A DNA stretch of 64,000 nucleotides from Combretum micranthum (taxonomy: Eukaryota > Streptophyta > Magnoliopsida > Myrtales > Combretaceae). Numbering within the stretch: position 1 is the first letter of the stretch; each line of letters starts with the position of its first letter. Where the stretch lies: contig JAMXBD010000975.1 in the NCBI GenBank assembly GCA_024138025.1, positions 248,001 through 312,000 on the forward strand. Direction: 5' to 3'. The notes under the pieces are model-generated. The model made no database searches. It was not told the origin of the DNA and was given only the letters and a program-made list of their open reading frames with translations. Shown here piece by piece: positions 35,470-48,400 of this stretch. The position numbers and the translations under genes were made by a program.

Positions 35470-38302
35470 CTTTCCTACTAGCCGCTTGCTTATTTGGACA
35501 ACTTTTAATGTTGTATCATGTCTGCTCACACTAATCGTATGAGTAACCTCATGGGCCATTTGGAATGTCCATATCATTCTGAAAGCATTTTTCTCTAGGT
35601 CTACCCCTTTTCCTAATAAGTCCTGGGATGGGGGTGCCATTTTGGTGTATCCATAGGAGTCCAATTAGTCTTATCTGCTGCAGATATGAAGTAATGCCCA
35701 TATACCCTTAGCTAATTCCTTCATCTATACTACTAACTTACTTGGCCAGCACAATTCATGTGCAGAGTATCCATTAGTGTCATTACATGGGAGCATGGAA
35801 TTTTATATGTCTGTTACTTATTGCATGTGTATCTGCCTGATCTCAATTCGACATTTTGAACATGATATCCCTTTTGACTATACATCATAGGGCACAAAGT
35901 AGTGAGAACCTCAAATATACGTTCTTGATAATCAAAACATATTACTCAATAGGCACTTGATACATTGTTCCACCTCTCAAACTTCTTTGCAACATATGTT
36001 GTTAGCAACTTGTCCAAATTCATTGCTTCTTCTCTTCATGCCTTTGCCTTTTGAATATTGAGTTGCAATTATAAAATGTCTTTTTCACTAAGGTTGCCAC
36101 AGATAAGCATTGAACATCTTTTAAAATAGAATTATAACTTTCAACCATATTTGTTGTACCAAGTCTAAACCTTACGCCTTCATCGTAAGATAAAGTCCAC
36201 ATATATGGAGGTAACTCACGAAAATATCACAATGTCCATGGACTACTTTGATTTGCTACATTGAAGTAACCATGAAACTTTCTCATATGGGTTTGGTATG
36301 CTGCTCTTTTAACTAATTCCTTACATTTTTTACTTTTTGCCTTCAATTTGAAGTTAATGGCAACATGAGGGATACATCAACACCAAGGCCAATCTTTAGG
36401 CCACACAACATTCTCACATTCAACTACACTCTTAAAACCAGCATGTCGATTGGATATCAAGCAAAGGTTAGAGCGATCCTTGACCATGTGTTCTAGCGAT
36501 TTTGCAAGCAACCAACTCCATGTGTCCTCTTTCTATTCATCGTCAAGAGCATAAGCTAGTGGAACGATATGATTTGCCCCGTCTACTACCCTTATGATAA
36601 GACGTTTATGCTTGTACTTGCCATGCGAGCAAGTAACATCAACTGTGGGCATGGGTCTACAAAGAATTAACAGGTATAACTTAATTCACTTATATCAATA
36701 TTTTATAACTAAATTGAAGCATGTATCCAAAACATACCTGTAGTACTAAAACGCTTCAATGCAAGGAGCAAATGCCCAAAAGAGTTTGTCAAGGAAGATA
36801 TGTCCTGCTATATCTGAATCCATAATTCTCCACCTAACTTTTGTTCCCGGATTTACCTCTATTATCACATTAAGTATATGCGGGAGCTCCACATATTAAT
36901 CTTCCCAACTTCCATACACCTACTCAATAGTTTTTCGCTTCACCTTACGAATTCTCTTCATATGAACATTATACCCAAACTCTTTTAAGATAGTCAATTG
37001 GAGATCATTCGCCCTCACATCTGGAGAATTATGAATCTTTAATATACTGCACCTAGACATGCTAGTAGAGTCCAACTGAAAGTGATCCTGTCCAGTAACT
37101 TCATTCAAGCAGGTTTGAGGTCCTTCATATTTAGTGATGTGAAACCAACCACCATGTTTATTGTTACTCCCTCTGAGTCTCCACCTACACTCTCTATTAT
37201 GGATATCAGTACATTTAACTACCCATGACCTTAGGTCCGAGTCCACCATCTTGAAACTGTAATGGTTCGATATATGACACATTTTAATTACCCATATGAG
37301 ATGATCTTTAGTCTTAAACCGCATCCCAACCTTGAATTCATCGCTGAAGCTCCAATTTCCAGCACTCATTTCCTTCTCATCATCAAATACAGCATAACCA
37401 CTACCAAAATCAACAGTGAAAAAGGGTACTGACACTGAGCTCCCTACTGCATTAACGTCTGTAGGAGCCATGAAATGGTGCCAATCATTTCTATTACGTT
37501 TGTATGAGATGATCGTTAGTCTCAAATCGCATCCCAACCTTGAATTCATCGCTAAAGCTCCAATTTCCAGCACTCATTTCCTACTCATCATCAAATACAG
37601 CATAACCACTACCAACATCAATAGTGAAAAAGGGTACTGATACTGAGCTCCCTATTGTATTAACGTCTATGGAGACATGAAATGATGCTAGTCATTTCTA
37701 TTACGTTGTACCTTGGTAGCAGCATCTTGCTGGGGGAAAGCTTCCATATTATCATTTTTGTCATCATCATAGTTGTCATTGGATTCACTTGCTGAGGAGT
37801 CTTCCATGACATTAGTATCATGACCACATGTCCAATCAAGTGCACTAATTTTAAAGTTACCCATATGCACTTGTGTGCTACTTATTGTCTGAATTAGAGT
37901 GGAGTTTGAGTTTACCAACCCTTGGTTGCCAATATTTTCATCAATGCCCATTTCCTCGGCAAGTGCCCATAGCAATTTGTTTTTAAATATCTGCACATAT
38001 ATAGTCACTGATCCTTCTGTGTACACCAACATCTTCTGTGTAGCATCATCATTGGTCACTGGAATAACATCATAACGTAGCGTCCTATCTCCGATAACTA
38101 CCCTATGATACAGCTTAACCTAATGTGTAGACCTATTTACCTTAAGTCTGTTACAAATGATGCCAAGTATTTGCTCATATATTGAGTTCCTCCTAACATT
38201 GACTACAACAACTGGCCGCTCATCATAACCAAAACCATAATTCCCTTTCATAATGTTCCCATAAGCGTACAGTACAAGCTTGGCCTTATCTATTTTTTTC
38301 AC
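35470..38302 (-). pseudogene. MULE (mudrA-like) transposase pseudogene
   Basis: On the minus strand the N-terminal region (38302-37690) has KLVLYAYGNIMKGNYGFGYD, then an acidic stretch. The MuDR DNA-binding region (about 37370-37050) has FKVGMRFKTKDHLIWVIKM and NRECRWRLRG. The DDE region (about 36660-36400) has VDVTCSHGKYKHKRLI and LCLISNRHAGFKS, where the catalytic Asp of the usual ISDRH is Asn (codon 36449-36451). The downstream GVRFRLGTTNMVESYNSILK lies at 36190-36120. A SWIM zinc finger (35835-35783) reads RYTCNK then PCSHVM, with a stop where Trp is usual. A 208-bp tandem duplication breaks the frame at 37294-37709. Stops are numerous, so it is inactive. Element ends were not found. Confidence 0.8.
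37294..37709. repeat. 208-bp tandem duplication inside the MULE transposase
   Basis: Copy one is about 37294-37501 and copy two about 37502-37709. The block CGCATCCCAACCTTGAATTC recurs at an offset of exactly 208 bp (37320 and 37528), and the ends TTTCTATTACGTT also match. Since 208 is not a multiple of three, the duplication by itself shifts the transposase frame. Confidence 0.85.
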
Positions 38303-40810
38303 TTATCCTTCCATCTCATAAAACATAGGTTAAATATATAAAATCTGCATCATGACTTATGAATTGGACTCCCCAATATTTAACATATTTGGGGGTGCTA
38401 CTATATCCACCTTAGTCTTATAATGGTACATGATCAAAGTGTATGATATATAATAATATATAATTTCATAATTTTTTCCCTAAATTCTAAAACTATAGGG
38501 TATCATCATAATTACATCACACATTATCTACAAGGTAGCATCAATAGCACATACAGTAAGCATGTAAATCACATTACCACTCTACAATACAACTCATCGA
38601 ACCCTACGTACAACACCAATCTAACATACAATGTGCTTCACCATTTGAAAAACAAAAGACAACAACATATACAAAACCTAATATTCAACAATGCAACATC
38701 AATAATAGTGAAAAAATTAAGTGAAAATCCGAAGCATTTACTTATAGAGTTCGGCACACAAAAATTTGTGGATTTTTCGCACGAATTGCCTTATTTTTTT
38801 GCAAACTAATGACTTCTACAAAGCTTGGTGGTCGAACCTATTCAAGATAACGCCTAATTTTGTGAAAATTGGTTGTGCAATTGAGGAAATTAGGGTTAGG
38901 GTTAGGGTTTCTAATTTTTGGATTTTGGGGTTTTTGGAAAAAAGAGGGAAGGGTTCGAATAAGAAGGAAGAAGAAGATGGTAGACAACCTTCTCTCTTAA
39001 AGGGACGAGGTACATGCGAATTATGAAGAACTCGTCTCTTGAAGAGACGAGGTCAGACACCTATAATCTCATCTTTTCAAGAGACGATATCAACTTACCT
39101 TAAAGTGGGATTATTGTCATTTCAGTGGCCATTTCGTAATTTTTAAAAAACTATAATATTTTTTTTCCTCTTCCCACAAACAACTACTAGTACTTCCACA
39201 CAATCCATGTTGGACTACTTTTCTCCCATGAGATGTCACAATAGACTTCTCAATGACAACACCAAATATTCTACTTGTATCTTGGTTTTCTAGAAATTTG
39301 GATTCCATATATGATCATTGCTAATCAAGATTAAGCCGTAGAGGAGGAGAGAGATCTAAATTTTCTATTTCATATGAATGAAAATGGATTACATTTCCTT
39401 TTAAACTACTTATAATATTACCTAATAATCCAATTATCTTGACAACTATTGAACTACAACTAATGATTATCTAATTCTTATTAATATGCTAAACTATAAC
39501 TAATATTATCATGTATTTTTCCCTGATTATTTTTTATCATAACATTATATCGCTTTAGATAATACAAGTTATGTCACAGCATTGCCATCAATAATATTTG
39601 GTAGCCTACCTGCAAAGCATAAGTGAAATTCTCCCCAAAGCTTTATTATTGATGTAAAATTATCTCAATTTTTCCTTACTCATATCATATAAATGCTAAT
39701 TTATAATCTTGTAATAAAAAACTAAAAGATTACTATAGATATCATTTAAATAGAGAAGACAAAAAAATTTTCATCATGAATTAGAAAGCTCTAAAATTTG
39801 TTTATCTGCCTATTCTTGATAAATGATACACGTTTCCTTTCCAAAATCTTTTTAAATTGGCATATATATTAGATTGCATCGGCAACAATATACAAGGTCT
39901 AGACGTTCCTATAGGGATCGTTATTAGTTTCCGATATGACTTAAATTTAGGTAATTATAGAACAAATTGACTTTATTAAATCTAACTCTAATCCTAAGTA
40001 CAATGAGACCGAGTCAATACCAATACTTAATAGATAAATTAATAAACCAGAAAATGAAATATTGGAATTTTGATGCAAATGACACATTATTAGATTACAT
40101 TGCATTGAAAATCTCAAATGAACTAAGCTTAATTAAGAAGACTTGACAATAAGTGCAACAGTAAGCGCAATAATAGGAATAAATACATTAGAAACTAGAT
40201 AAATGAGGGATTAGAAGAAACAAATTAGGTTTAAGATGAGAATTCTTTAATAGATGATCATTTAGAAGAAAAACTATAATAAATGTATGATGATGACACC
40301 ATCATTGCATGATTACTAAGAAAACATCAAAGTTTCTTCTGGGATGATTTGGCCTATGAATGAAAGGTCAAAGGAAACCTAAGGGAAATATAGGTTAACA
40401 CCTTTAAGAATTTCAACATAAGTTGAAATTGTGTCACTTGATCTAGAGAATCTTTTCAAGTTCTTGTTGTAATCTGATTTAGTAGGTGGTTTCACATGCC
40501 AAGTTCCATTTTCGTATTTTATCTTTGCTAACTTATGTATAGATTTGAATTTCTTACTGGACTTTGCTCCATAGTCTATGCAACATTGTGATGCGGCTTA
40601 AATTTGAGTTTGGAAAGCAAGTTCTTACCTACTATGGAATTGGTCTTCTATCTATGCCATACAATCCAATTTTCCTTACCTATCAAGATTAACTTTTGGC
40701 GATGGATTTTATGTTTAAGGACAAACATTTGCTTCTTGCATATTGGCCATCAAGCATTCCTTCAAGACATTACAAAAGCATACAAAACAACAACCTATAA
40801 AAGCTACCAT
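38303..40810. other. Gene-free DNA downstream of the MULE
   Basis: No gene was recognised. 38890-38910 holds three TTAGGG units, short interstitial telomere-like DNA with the 6-bp rather than the 7-bp plant unit. 39031-39051 is a perfect hairpin (CTCGTCTCTT, one base, AAGAGACGAG). Further AGAGACGA phrases lie nearby at 38996 and 39078. Confidence 0.5.
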
Positions 40811-41145
40811 ATTTTGTTAGACAGTTGGAGTGAGAAATATTTATGGGTATATTGGATCATCAGAAATGGAGCAAGAATACGAAAAGAAGTAACTTGAAGA
40901 GACTGCTTGTGGGGATTCAAATGATCCAATAGTTTGTGCAAATAATTATAGTTTTGTTGTTAATCCTAGTACTAATAATCTTTGCTCCAGTTTCAAATGC
41001 TACAATGACAGTATCTTGAGTCAGTCGAAAGACTTAGGTGTTTTCGCTGCCATCACAAAAGGAGTATGTGATGATGAGAGTGTTGATAAGCCTAGAGATA
41101 ACATTGAAGCAATTGGGAAAGCCACTGGTAAAGAGGATAAACAAC
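40811..41145 (+). pseudogene. A20/AN1 SAP pseudogene, truncated duplicate of 27723-28217
   Basis: Aligns with the intact SAP gene from before its start codon to the linker after A20. The ATG at 40866 is followed by EQEYEKK and a stop (40890-40892) where the parent has EQESQKRKLEE. In frame after it come LEETACGDSNDPIVCANN and STNNLCS..KCYND. The second A20 cysteine is Tyr, the following Gly is Ser, and 6 extra bases sit before KCY. The AN1 half is missing. Similarity extends upstream of the ATG through the parent's ATTTTGTT-GACAG splice-acceptor region, so the copy arose from genomic DNA rather than processed mRNA. It is not functional. Confidence 0.85.
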
Positions 41146-42417
41146 TAATTTCTTTCTACAAATTCATATATTTAATTTCTTTATTGGAGTAAATGACAAA
41201 TTAGACCGGTAAAGAGGATTGACGTGCAAGAAAAACTTTCATTTTCTCTATCTAATCTCCTTTAATAAAGGTTTCCTTCTGCTATCTTTTGAGTTCATAT
41301 CTAATCATCTACTGCAAGCCTTACTGAAAATGGTGGCTTGAACTTGAATCAAGGTGGATATCCTATAATCTTGCACTATTAATGTCATGCAATGTCTCAT
41401 TTCTTTGCAAGTAAATCTAAATTGTGGATATATAACTTATAGATTACTATTTGGTTTACTTGAATGGAACAAGATTAGGTAAGAATAGTAATTTCTTAAT
41501 TTATATTTAGGAGTATTTTTAGAATAAAACATGCTTTTTGATCAAGAATAACTATTCCTCCAGTAAATGGAAGGAAGAAAGATAACTTATATACTCTGTA
41601 TCATACGATATAACATTTTTTGATAAACCAAACGAATAGATATTCCACGGTAATAAAACTTCCATTGGACCAACCATGCTGTGAGGCTTCTTTGTTTCAG
41701 ACAAAACCATTTCTTGACTTTCTAATACTTAAAATTGTAACAAAAAACAAGCTGTTGGTGGACAATGACAATGACAGCGGGAGGTTTAGTGTAGTTGTTG
41801 AAACGAAACATGTAAACAAATATCATAATTTTCATTCTATCAGCCACCTGGCCTTTCATCACTACCTATCATTAAAAGCTACTGATTATCATAATTTGCG
41901 ACATTAAAGTCAACACTCATTAAAAATATTTATGGAAAGAAATATCCTAAGATTCAACATCAATTTTCATATAATGTAATCTCAAAAAAAAGAGAAGGCC
42001 CTGTTTATCTGCTCAAAACAATCATCACTTCGAAGCTTTTCATACGAAAAGACCTCTGTAACAAGGTATTTAACTGGGTAATAAAATTTTACGAAGAGAA
42101 CATTCATATAGCAACCTGCTCAAACGTTGGAGTAAGCAACTTTTCTAGTTTCCTAATTATGTGGTTACATATATCAATGAGGAAAATATTCAAAGCAAGC
42201 TTCAAAGCTACAAAAATATAATTTCAATCTATGTCTATTCTGTTACTTTGAAATTGTACTTCTTCTGGGTACTTATCTCTAAACCATTCCATCTCATCAT
42301 TGACATCTTCTGGCAGCCACTTTTCAGAAATACTATGAACCAGTGATAAGGTAGCTGTTTAACATATATGATATTCATGTGAATGCAGAAATTGGTAAAT
42401 TAAGCAACTAACTTTAT
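41146..42417. other. Gene-free DNA between SAP pseudogene and SAMC
   Basis: Nothing coding was recognised. The last few hundred bases probably contain the 3' UTR of the minus-strand carrier gene; its polyadenylation site was not identified. Confidence 0.5.
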
Positions 42418-45400
42418 CTAGCTAAACTCCTCCTTTGATTGTGGAGGGCCGGGCGGATGCCTTTGAGCGAGTAACTGCTTTGTTTTCTCTAGAACACCAA
42501 AGAATATTGAACCACCAATTCCTATCCATAATACCCTTGGTCAATTCCCTGCAGTAAATGGCAGTTATCATAAAATGTGAAGAGGAGACAATGAGGCTTA
42601 TATGGGTACTTGGAACTGGTTTCCATAAGCATACAGTTTCTACATTTACAATAAGGCATGCCCCCAGATTAAAATATCCTGACAAAAGGCAAATAAATTA
42701 AAGTAGGCTGGCAACACACATCGCAATTGTTGTCTTGAGTTATGCTGGAAAGTTTTCCTTGATTATGATCTCTATATGTTAAATTTCTACAATCCTAAAG
42801 CATTTTCACTGTTCTTCCCCCCCCCCTTCCTGAGTGTATGAGAAAAATGTTTATACTCTCTGCTCATTGCACTTGAAAGAATCTGACTCGATAACAATAT
42901 ATATATATTTTCTATTTTCTATTTTTGCTAATTCAGTTGTCTTGTGCACTTTCAAGGAAGGCATAGGCAAATGATTGAATGGAAAACTGTTACTTTTTTG
43001 GAAATTCAGGTAAATAATTTCATAGTAGAAATGATTTGGACAGCAAATGAGTCTGACACCACCCAAATCTCCACAGATCTGAGAAGGAATGTTTGCCACC
43101 TAAGAACCAAGAAGTTTACTAAATTGCCTTTTTCTGAAGACTAGGAATCCAGAAATAATCCTAATACTTATTTCTTTTCTCATACAGGTCAATAAGTAAT
43201 TAAATAATCGAGCTGGGCTTTGAGCAAGTTTTCCAACATTCATTACACTACATTCTGTCGCTTAACAGTCTACTTCATAGCAACATTGTCCATCTTATAA
43301 TTGCCATAAAATATATCTGCTCATAACTGTTAAATTGTTATGCTGCATTCATAAGAATCTGCTGAACACTCTTTCATTTCCATTTAACATGTTCAATTCC
43401 TACATATAAAATCTCAATGAAATTCTCCATCTTTCTTGGAAAGGAAGCTGGATGGAAAATCTCTTTTTTAAGCATCCTCTCCTCCACAAAACTTTTTATG
43501 TCTCTGTTTCCATCACTTCACCCATATCCAATCTTTTCCTATAAAACTTCTCTCTACAAATTTCTTCCTGGAGGCTCTTTATCACTTAGCCACCTTAAAG
43601 CAATCTAAGATGTTCAATAGTTACACAACCAACAAGAAAACCACCTTTATACTTCATCATGAATCTTAAAGAGAGACAAGAAACAAACCTTGAGAAAAGC
43701 AGAGGGTCCTTCTTCCCGGACAATAGTTTGAACACAATCGAAAATTCCTTTGTATTTGTTTGCTGATCCCTGTTATGTTTTGACAGATAGGAAAGGCATG
43801 GGTTATGGGCTCACATAAAAAAATAAAAGCTGAATGCACCATTCCAATAAGTTGATGAAATAATTGCTGAAGCCAATAAGTCATACCTGAATCATTAGTC
43901 TTGTCTTGATCACATCAAGTGGGGTAGTTATAGCACCCGTTAGTGCACCTAACAGTCATTGATATCAGTGAGCTATTTCTTTCTTTCTTTCTTCTTCTTC
44001 TTAATATTATTATTATTGGTAAATAATCTCAAACTAGGCCTACAAGGCTACAACTGGTAGGATAAAAAAATATAGGCAGAGATGGTAAAATATATTTTCA
44101 TGCACATCTATAAAGATCTTACTGCAATAATTTATGCTTATGCATTTCAAACTCTATCCCTTTTAGGTGTTTTGACATCCCACCCTTTACAGAATTCATC
44201 TAAGGATATATAATGTGCATGTGTATATGAGTGTAAATGGGAAAGCAAAACATTTCTGTACCTGCAAAAGCACCAATAACAGCATTCTCTGGATCGTTCA
44301 GATCTCTTTTTGCCTGGACGTAATGGGGCAAGAGAGAAAGAGTCAATCATCAGCTTTTACATTCTCGTACTATACTGTGAAACATCAGTGCATCATAATC
44401 CAGCCAGTCTATGCATTGCTCAGCAGAAACATTGTTCCCTTTAATGATTTACACAACTATTAGCGACCTGGTTTTCTGCATTAGTTTCCATGTTCAAGTC
44501 AACCAGGAAATGCTTTTGTGATATCATTATATCACTTCCACACATTGAGGAAAAAGATATGTCAGAATGGTGTGCAAATTAAAAATATTACATTCTGAAA
44601 TAAAATCTGTAGATCCCCAATCCAGGCTAGTTTTTGCGTTCAATTTATTTTCTGACCGATAGGGAAACCCTCCAAAAAAGACAGTTAAGAAAGCAGAAAC
44701 CCACTAATGGATGATTAACACTGTTGTGAAGATTCAACATGAAGCCAAGATCGTAGCTAGAAAAATAACATATCCAATGATCAAAGCACATTCATTATAA
44801 AATACTTACAGCTTCCTTATAACCAATGCGAAGCTGCTCGTATATGCAAAACTGGATGGCATCAAATGGTAAATCTCTTAGAAGGAATGACCCATAACCC
44901 TGTCAAAGTCAGGGCAAAAGCATATTCATCAATAAAAAGAACTTCTCCAGCATCTTTGACAAAGAGAACAATGAATTCATTGAGATGGAGGTTACATGAT
45001 GCTGAGGTTTCAAATAGAGTAAATTTGTTTAGGAAATGGAATGGAAATGGAGATTTAATCAAGTACAATAAGATTACTTACAGCAAAAAGCCCTTTAACT
45101 CCTTCTTTAGCAACAATAAGGCGAACAGCATCAGGAGCCGAATTGAATTGCCTTGTTTGCATTCTTTGCTTTACAACCTGAATGATGATAAAGAGATGAT
45201 ATATTGCACTAAATCTAATGGTCTGATTTACCAGATAGGGGATTGGACAAACTGAAAAGAAAAGATGCTACACCTCAGTTGGCACACGGATCAGAGAAGC
45301 AGCTATCCCTCCTATGGCTCCAGCAGTCTACAAAAAGTTTAGTTATTAAAAAAGATGCTCAGAAGCGCAATAATGCAAGAAACACAGCCTCTATGAATTG

Positions 45401-48400
45401 ATTATACTCAATGCTTAGCAATATCGAGGACTTGAAATGCAACAGATACAGTAAGGGTCATAAAACATCTTCAATCATGTTCAAATTGGTCATTAATGTT
45501 TCAAGTGAGTCATCCAAAACATTTGATGATGCTTCATATAGATTATACCATTATGATGCAGGTTAAAGAATTGCTAGGAGCTAACTTTCTTATATGCCTG
45601 AAAAGTAACAGCTTTGTAATGATATCACTTATTTGAAGTATCAACCGACTCATTTAAACATTTCTATGAATTACTGTGATCCTACATGACAAATGAAGAT
45701 GGTGAAAGTTTAATATGCACTGACATAATGAAAAAAAATTAAATGCCCTGGAATTAAGGATTTCATTGAATGACAAGGAAAAGTTCATAATATAGAGAAA
45801 TCTGAATGTGTCTGGATAGATGGACAGTCTATTCTATTCTTTGTTGCTTTTTGAATATCAAGCTCTTTGGGGATAAGAAATTGCCTCTTGAATTGATATC
45901 TTTTGAGCTGTTGATTTAAAATATCATCTTTTGATATAGGGAACAGGCAACAAAATGTGCAGAGGCAACTACATATCCACCTAGGAAGGACAATCAAATG
46001 CATTTCCTCTTACAACTTACAAAATGAGCTAGAGCACTAAGATTTTCTGGAAACATCTTTAACAACTTCAGCTTGGTTGGTTCATATACACCAACAAACA
46101 TAGCAGATGCCCTGAAAAGGAAACAAGGATTATATATTAACTGATTTGTAAAATGAGAAACTACTGTGCAAGAGAAAGTGAGAAATCCTTTGCAAATCTT
46201 TCAGGAAATGAAAAAGTCATATCTATCATGACGAGAGATGTATTTATAATAGTCATCCTAGACATTACTGAGGACAGCTCTCAAAATCTTCATTAAATGT
46301 CATTCAAATACCGGCTCCTAAAATATTAACTACAAGCACATTTTTGCAGTAATGGCAGAAAAATTGCACAGGCTAGAGGACAAAGTAGCATGGTCAGAAA
46401 TTGAAGTCTATATAATCAGCAGAGAGAAAACATGAAATAGAAACATGATGTGTGAATCACCTACCAACCAGATTCCCAATGTTATTTCATCATAAAGTCA
46501 AATTTCTAAAGGTGCTTACCTAGATTTTCATTTAGATTTTGTTTGACCTTTCATTACTCCTAATACAATTCACAGTATTCCATCCATGAACTCATGTTTT
46601 CTAACCATGACTCCTTGAGATCATTCATCCAGGGGTTTAATTATCCAAAAAAAAAGGATTTCGGTGCTCAACCAGCAATTATGCTATGATGTCTTTGTCA
46701 TCATACAATTACTATAGTTTTTCTTCCAAATGGTCAATATTAGAGCATTCTCATCTTATTTTTTAACGATGCTTGCAACCTAATCATATATACTGGAATC
46801 CAGAATCAAAGTCATTGGAATAAAACTAAACCGATGCAAATGAGAGAGATTTACAGAATTGCAATGGTATCTTATCCTCATGAATTGACGTCAGAGTCAG
46901 GCAGAACTTCCAAAAGAAATTCTGAAGAATGTTGAACCAAGGAATAAGGAATCTCTGCACTCTGATAAAAACGAAAAGAAAAAGACAAAACACTTACGGT
47001 AAGACACCTGCTAGATTTCCACTCAGTCCAGAATATAAACCTTTCAAATTTATTTGTCCTCCTCCACGAGCTGCCTACATTTTGAAAGTTCAACAGCAAC
47101 ATTATTTTGACTCCCTTAAAAGAATCAATGATTAATCATTAATATGGAGCATCTAATGGTGCTTCTAGTGTCCAAAGTCCATATAAACCTGCCAAAGGGT
47201 TTAATTTTGATGGTGTCCATGGTAAACTGGTAAATCAATTAAGTTATCTAATGTTTCAAGCTCTTAGGACTTTTAATTTTGAGATAGAAGATTCGAACCA
47301 AAATAACTTGGCATTCCATGACCAGAGAAACACAATTTTAAGAAGAATTTGCTGTTTGATCAGCAGATTTTGAGAAAAACTAATTTTATGATAAACTTAC
47401 CTGCAGCCTTGTCTTTATTGTATCAATGGGATACAGAACTGTTTCAACGACAACACCAGCCGTACCTCCTGCTATAACTCCATCTGCAATTTGAATCAAG
47501 CCTATTACATTGCATTACTGCTAGACAGATACAATGGAATTCTAAGTAAACTAATGACTTTGAGAAGAAACTAAAACCAACATTGCTTTGATATTAAAAA
47601 AGATTTCAGCACCATATCTAGGTAAAACACTTTATGAAAGCTAAACTTTTACACATAAACATGAACTGTTACCGAGCTACTATAGATTATTCATGCCACC
47701 ATCAACTGTGAGACAATTGTGATAGATGTGAGCATGTTCAGTTTGATGACTAACATTTTACAGGCAAGAGTTATTGATTGTTGATAATTGTTCCCGGCTT
47801 TGTCCATAAGGAAATTACAGCTAATTTTAATAGATAAAACAGAACATCATATTATATTGACACATACAGAACACATTACATGAGCACATTGTTGAGGTAG
47901 ATTGACCATTTATACATATGCTTACCCATACTCAAGATTGGTCCATCTTAAAACCGGTTTTTATTTTTGGCCTCCCCATCCCTCTTCTTGGAGATCATGA
48001 ACAAGAATAATTAAATTAAATTCTTCCCAAAAGAGGATAGTTGCACGCCCATTTCTTGAAGCCTTTTTTTCCTCTCCTCCTTTGGTCAATTTCGTAGATT
48101 TGATATCACAAACAAGTTAGTGGAAAGCTTAAACTTATTGATAAATTTTGGAATGTGTATTCCATATTAAACCACCCCCATTTGTGGACTGATACTTAGT
48201 AATGAAGCCCATCTATTAGGGCATTAGATGACAAAGCAGGAAGTTTAACCAAGATCTCCTACTTTGATACAATGGAACATTTGATACCAACACTAACTCA
48301 TCTAGAAGTATAAGCTTTTTCGTATTTAACACTCCTTAATCAAACTTATCCTTCTCATGTGTGGTAGATCAAATTAGTTTGCTAGGTACACAAAGATCAA

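Noticed and set aside
42422..42685. 87-codon open frame on the minus strand
   Set aside because: It covers SAMC exon 12 in the wrong frame because of the one-base deletion, and runs through the intron.
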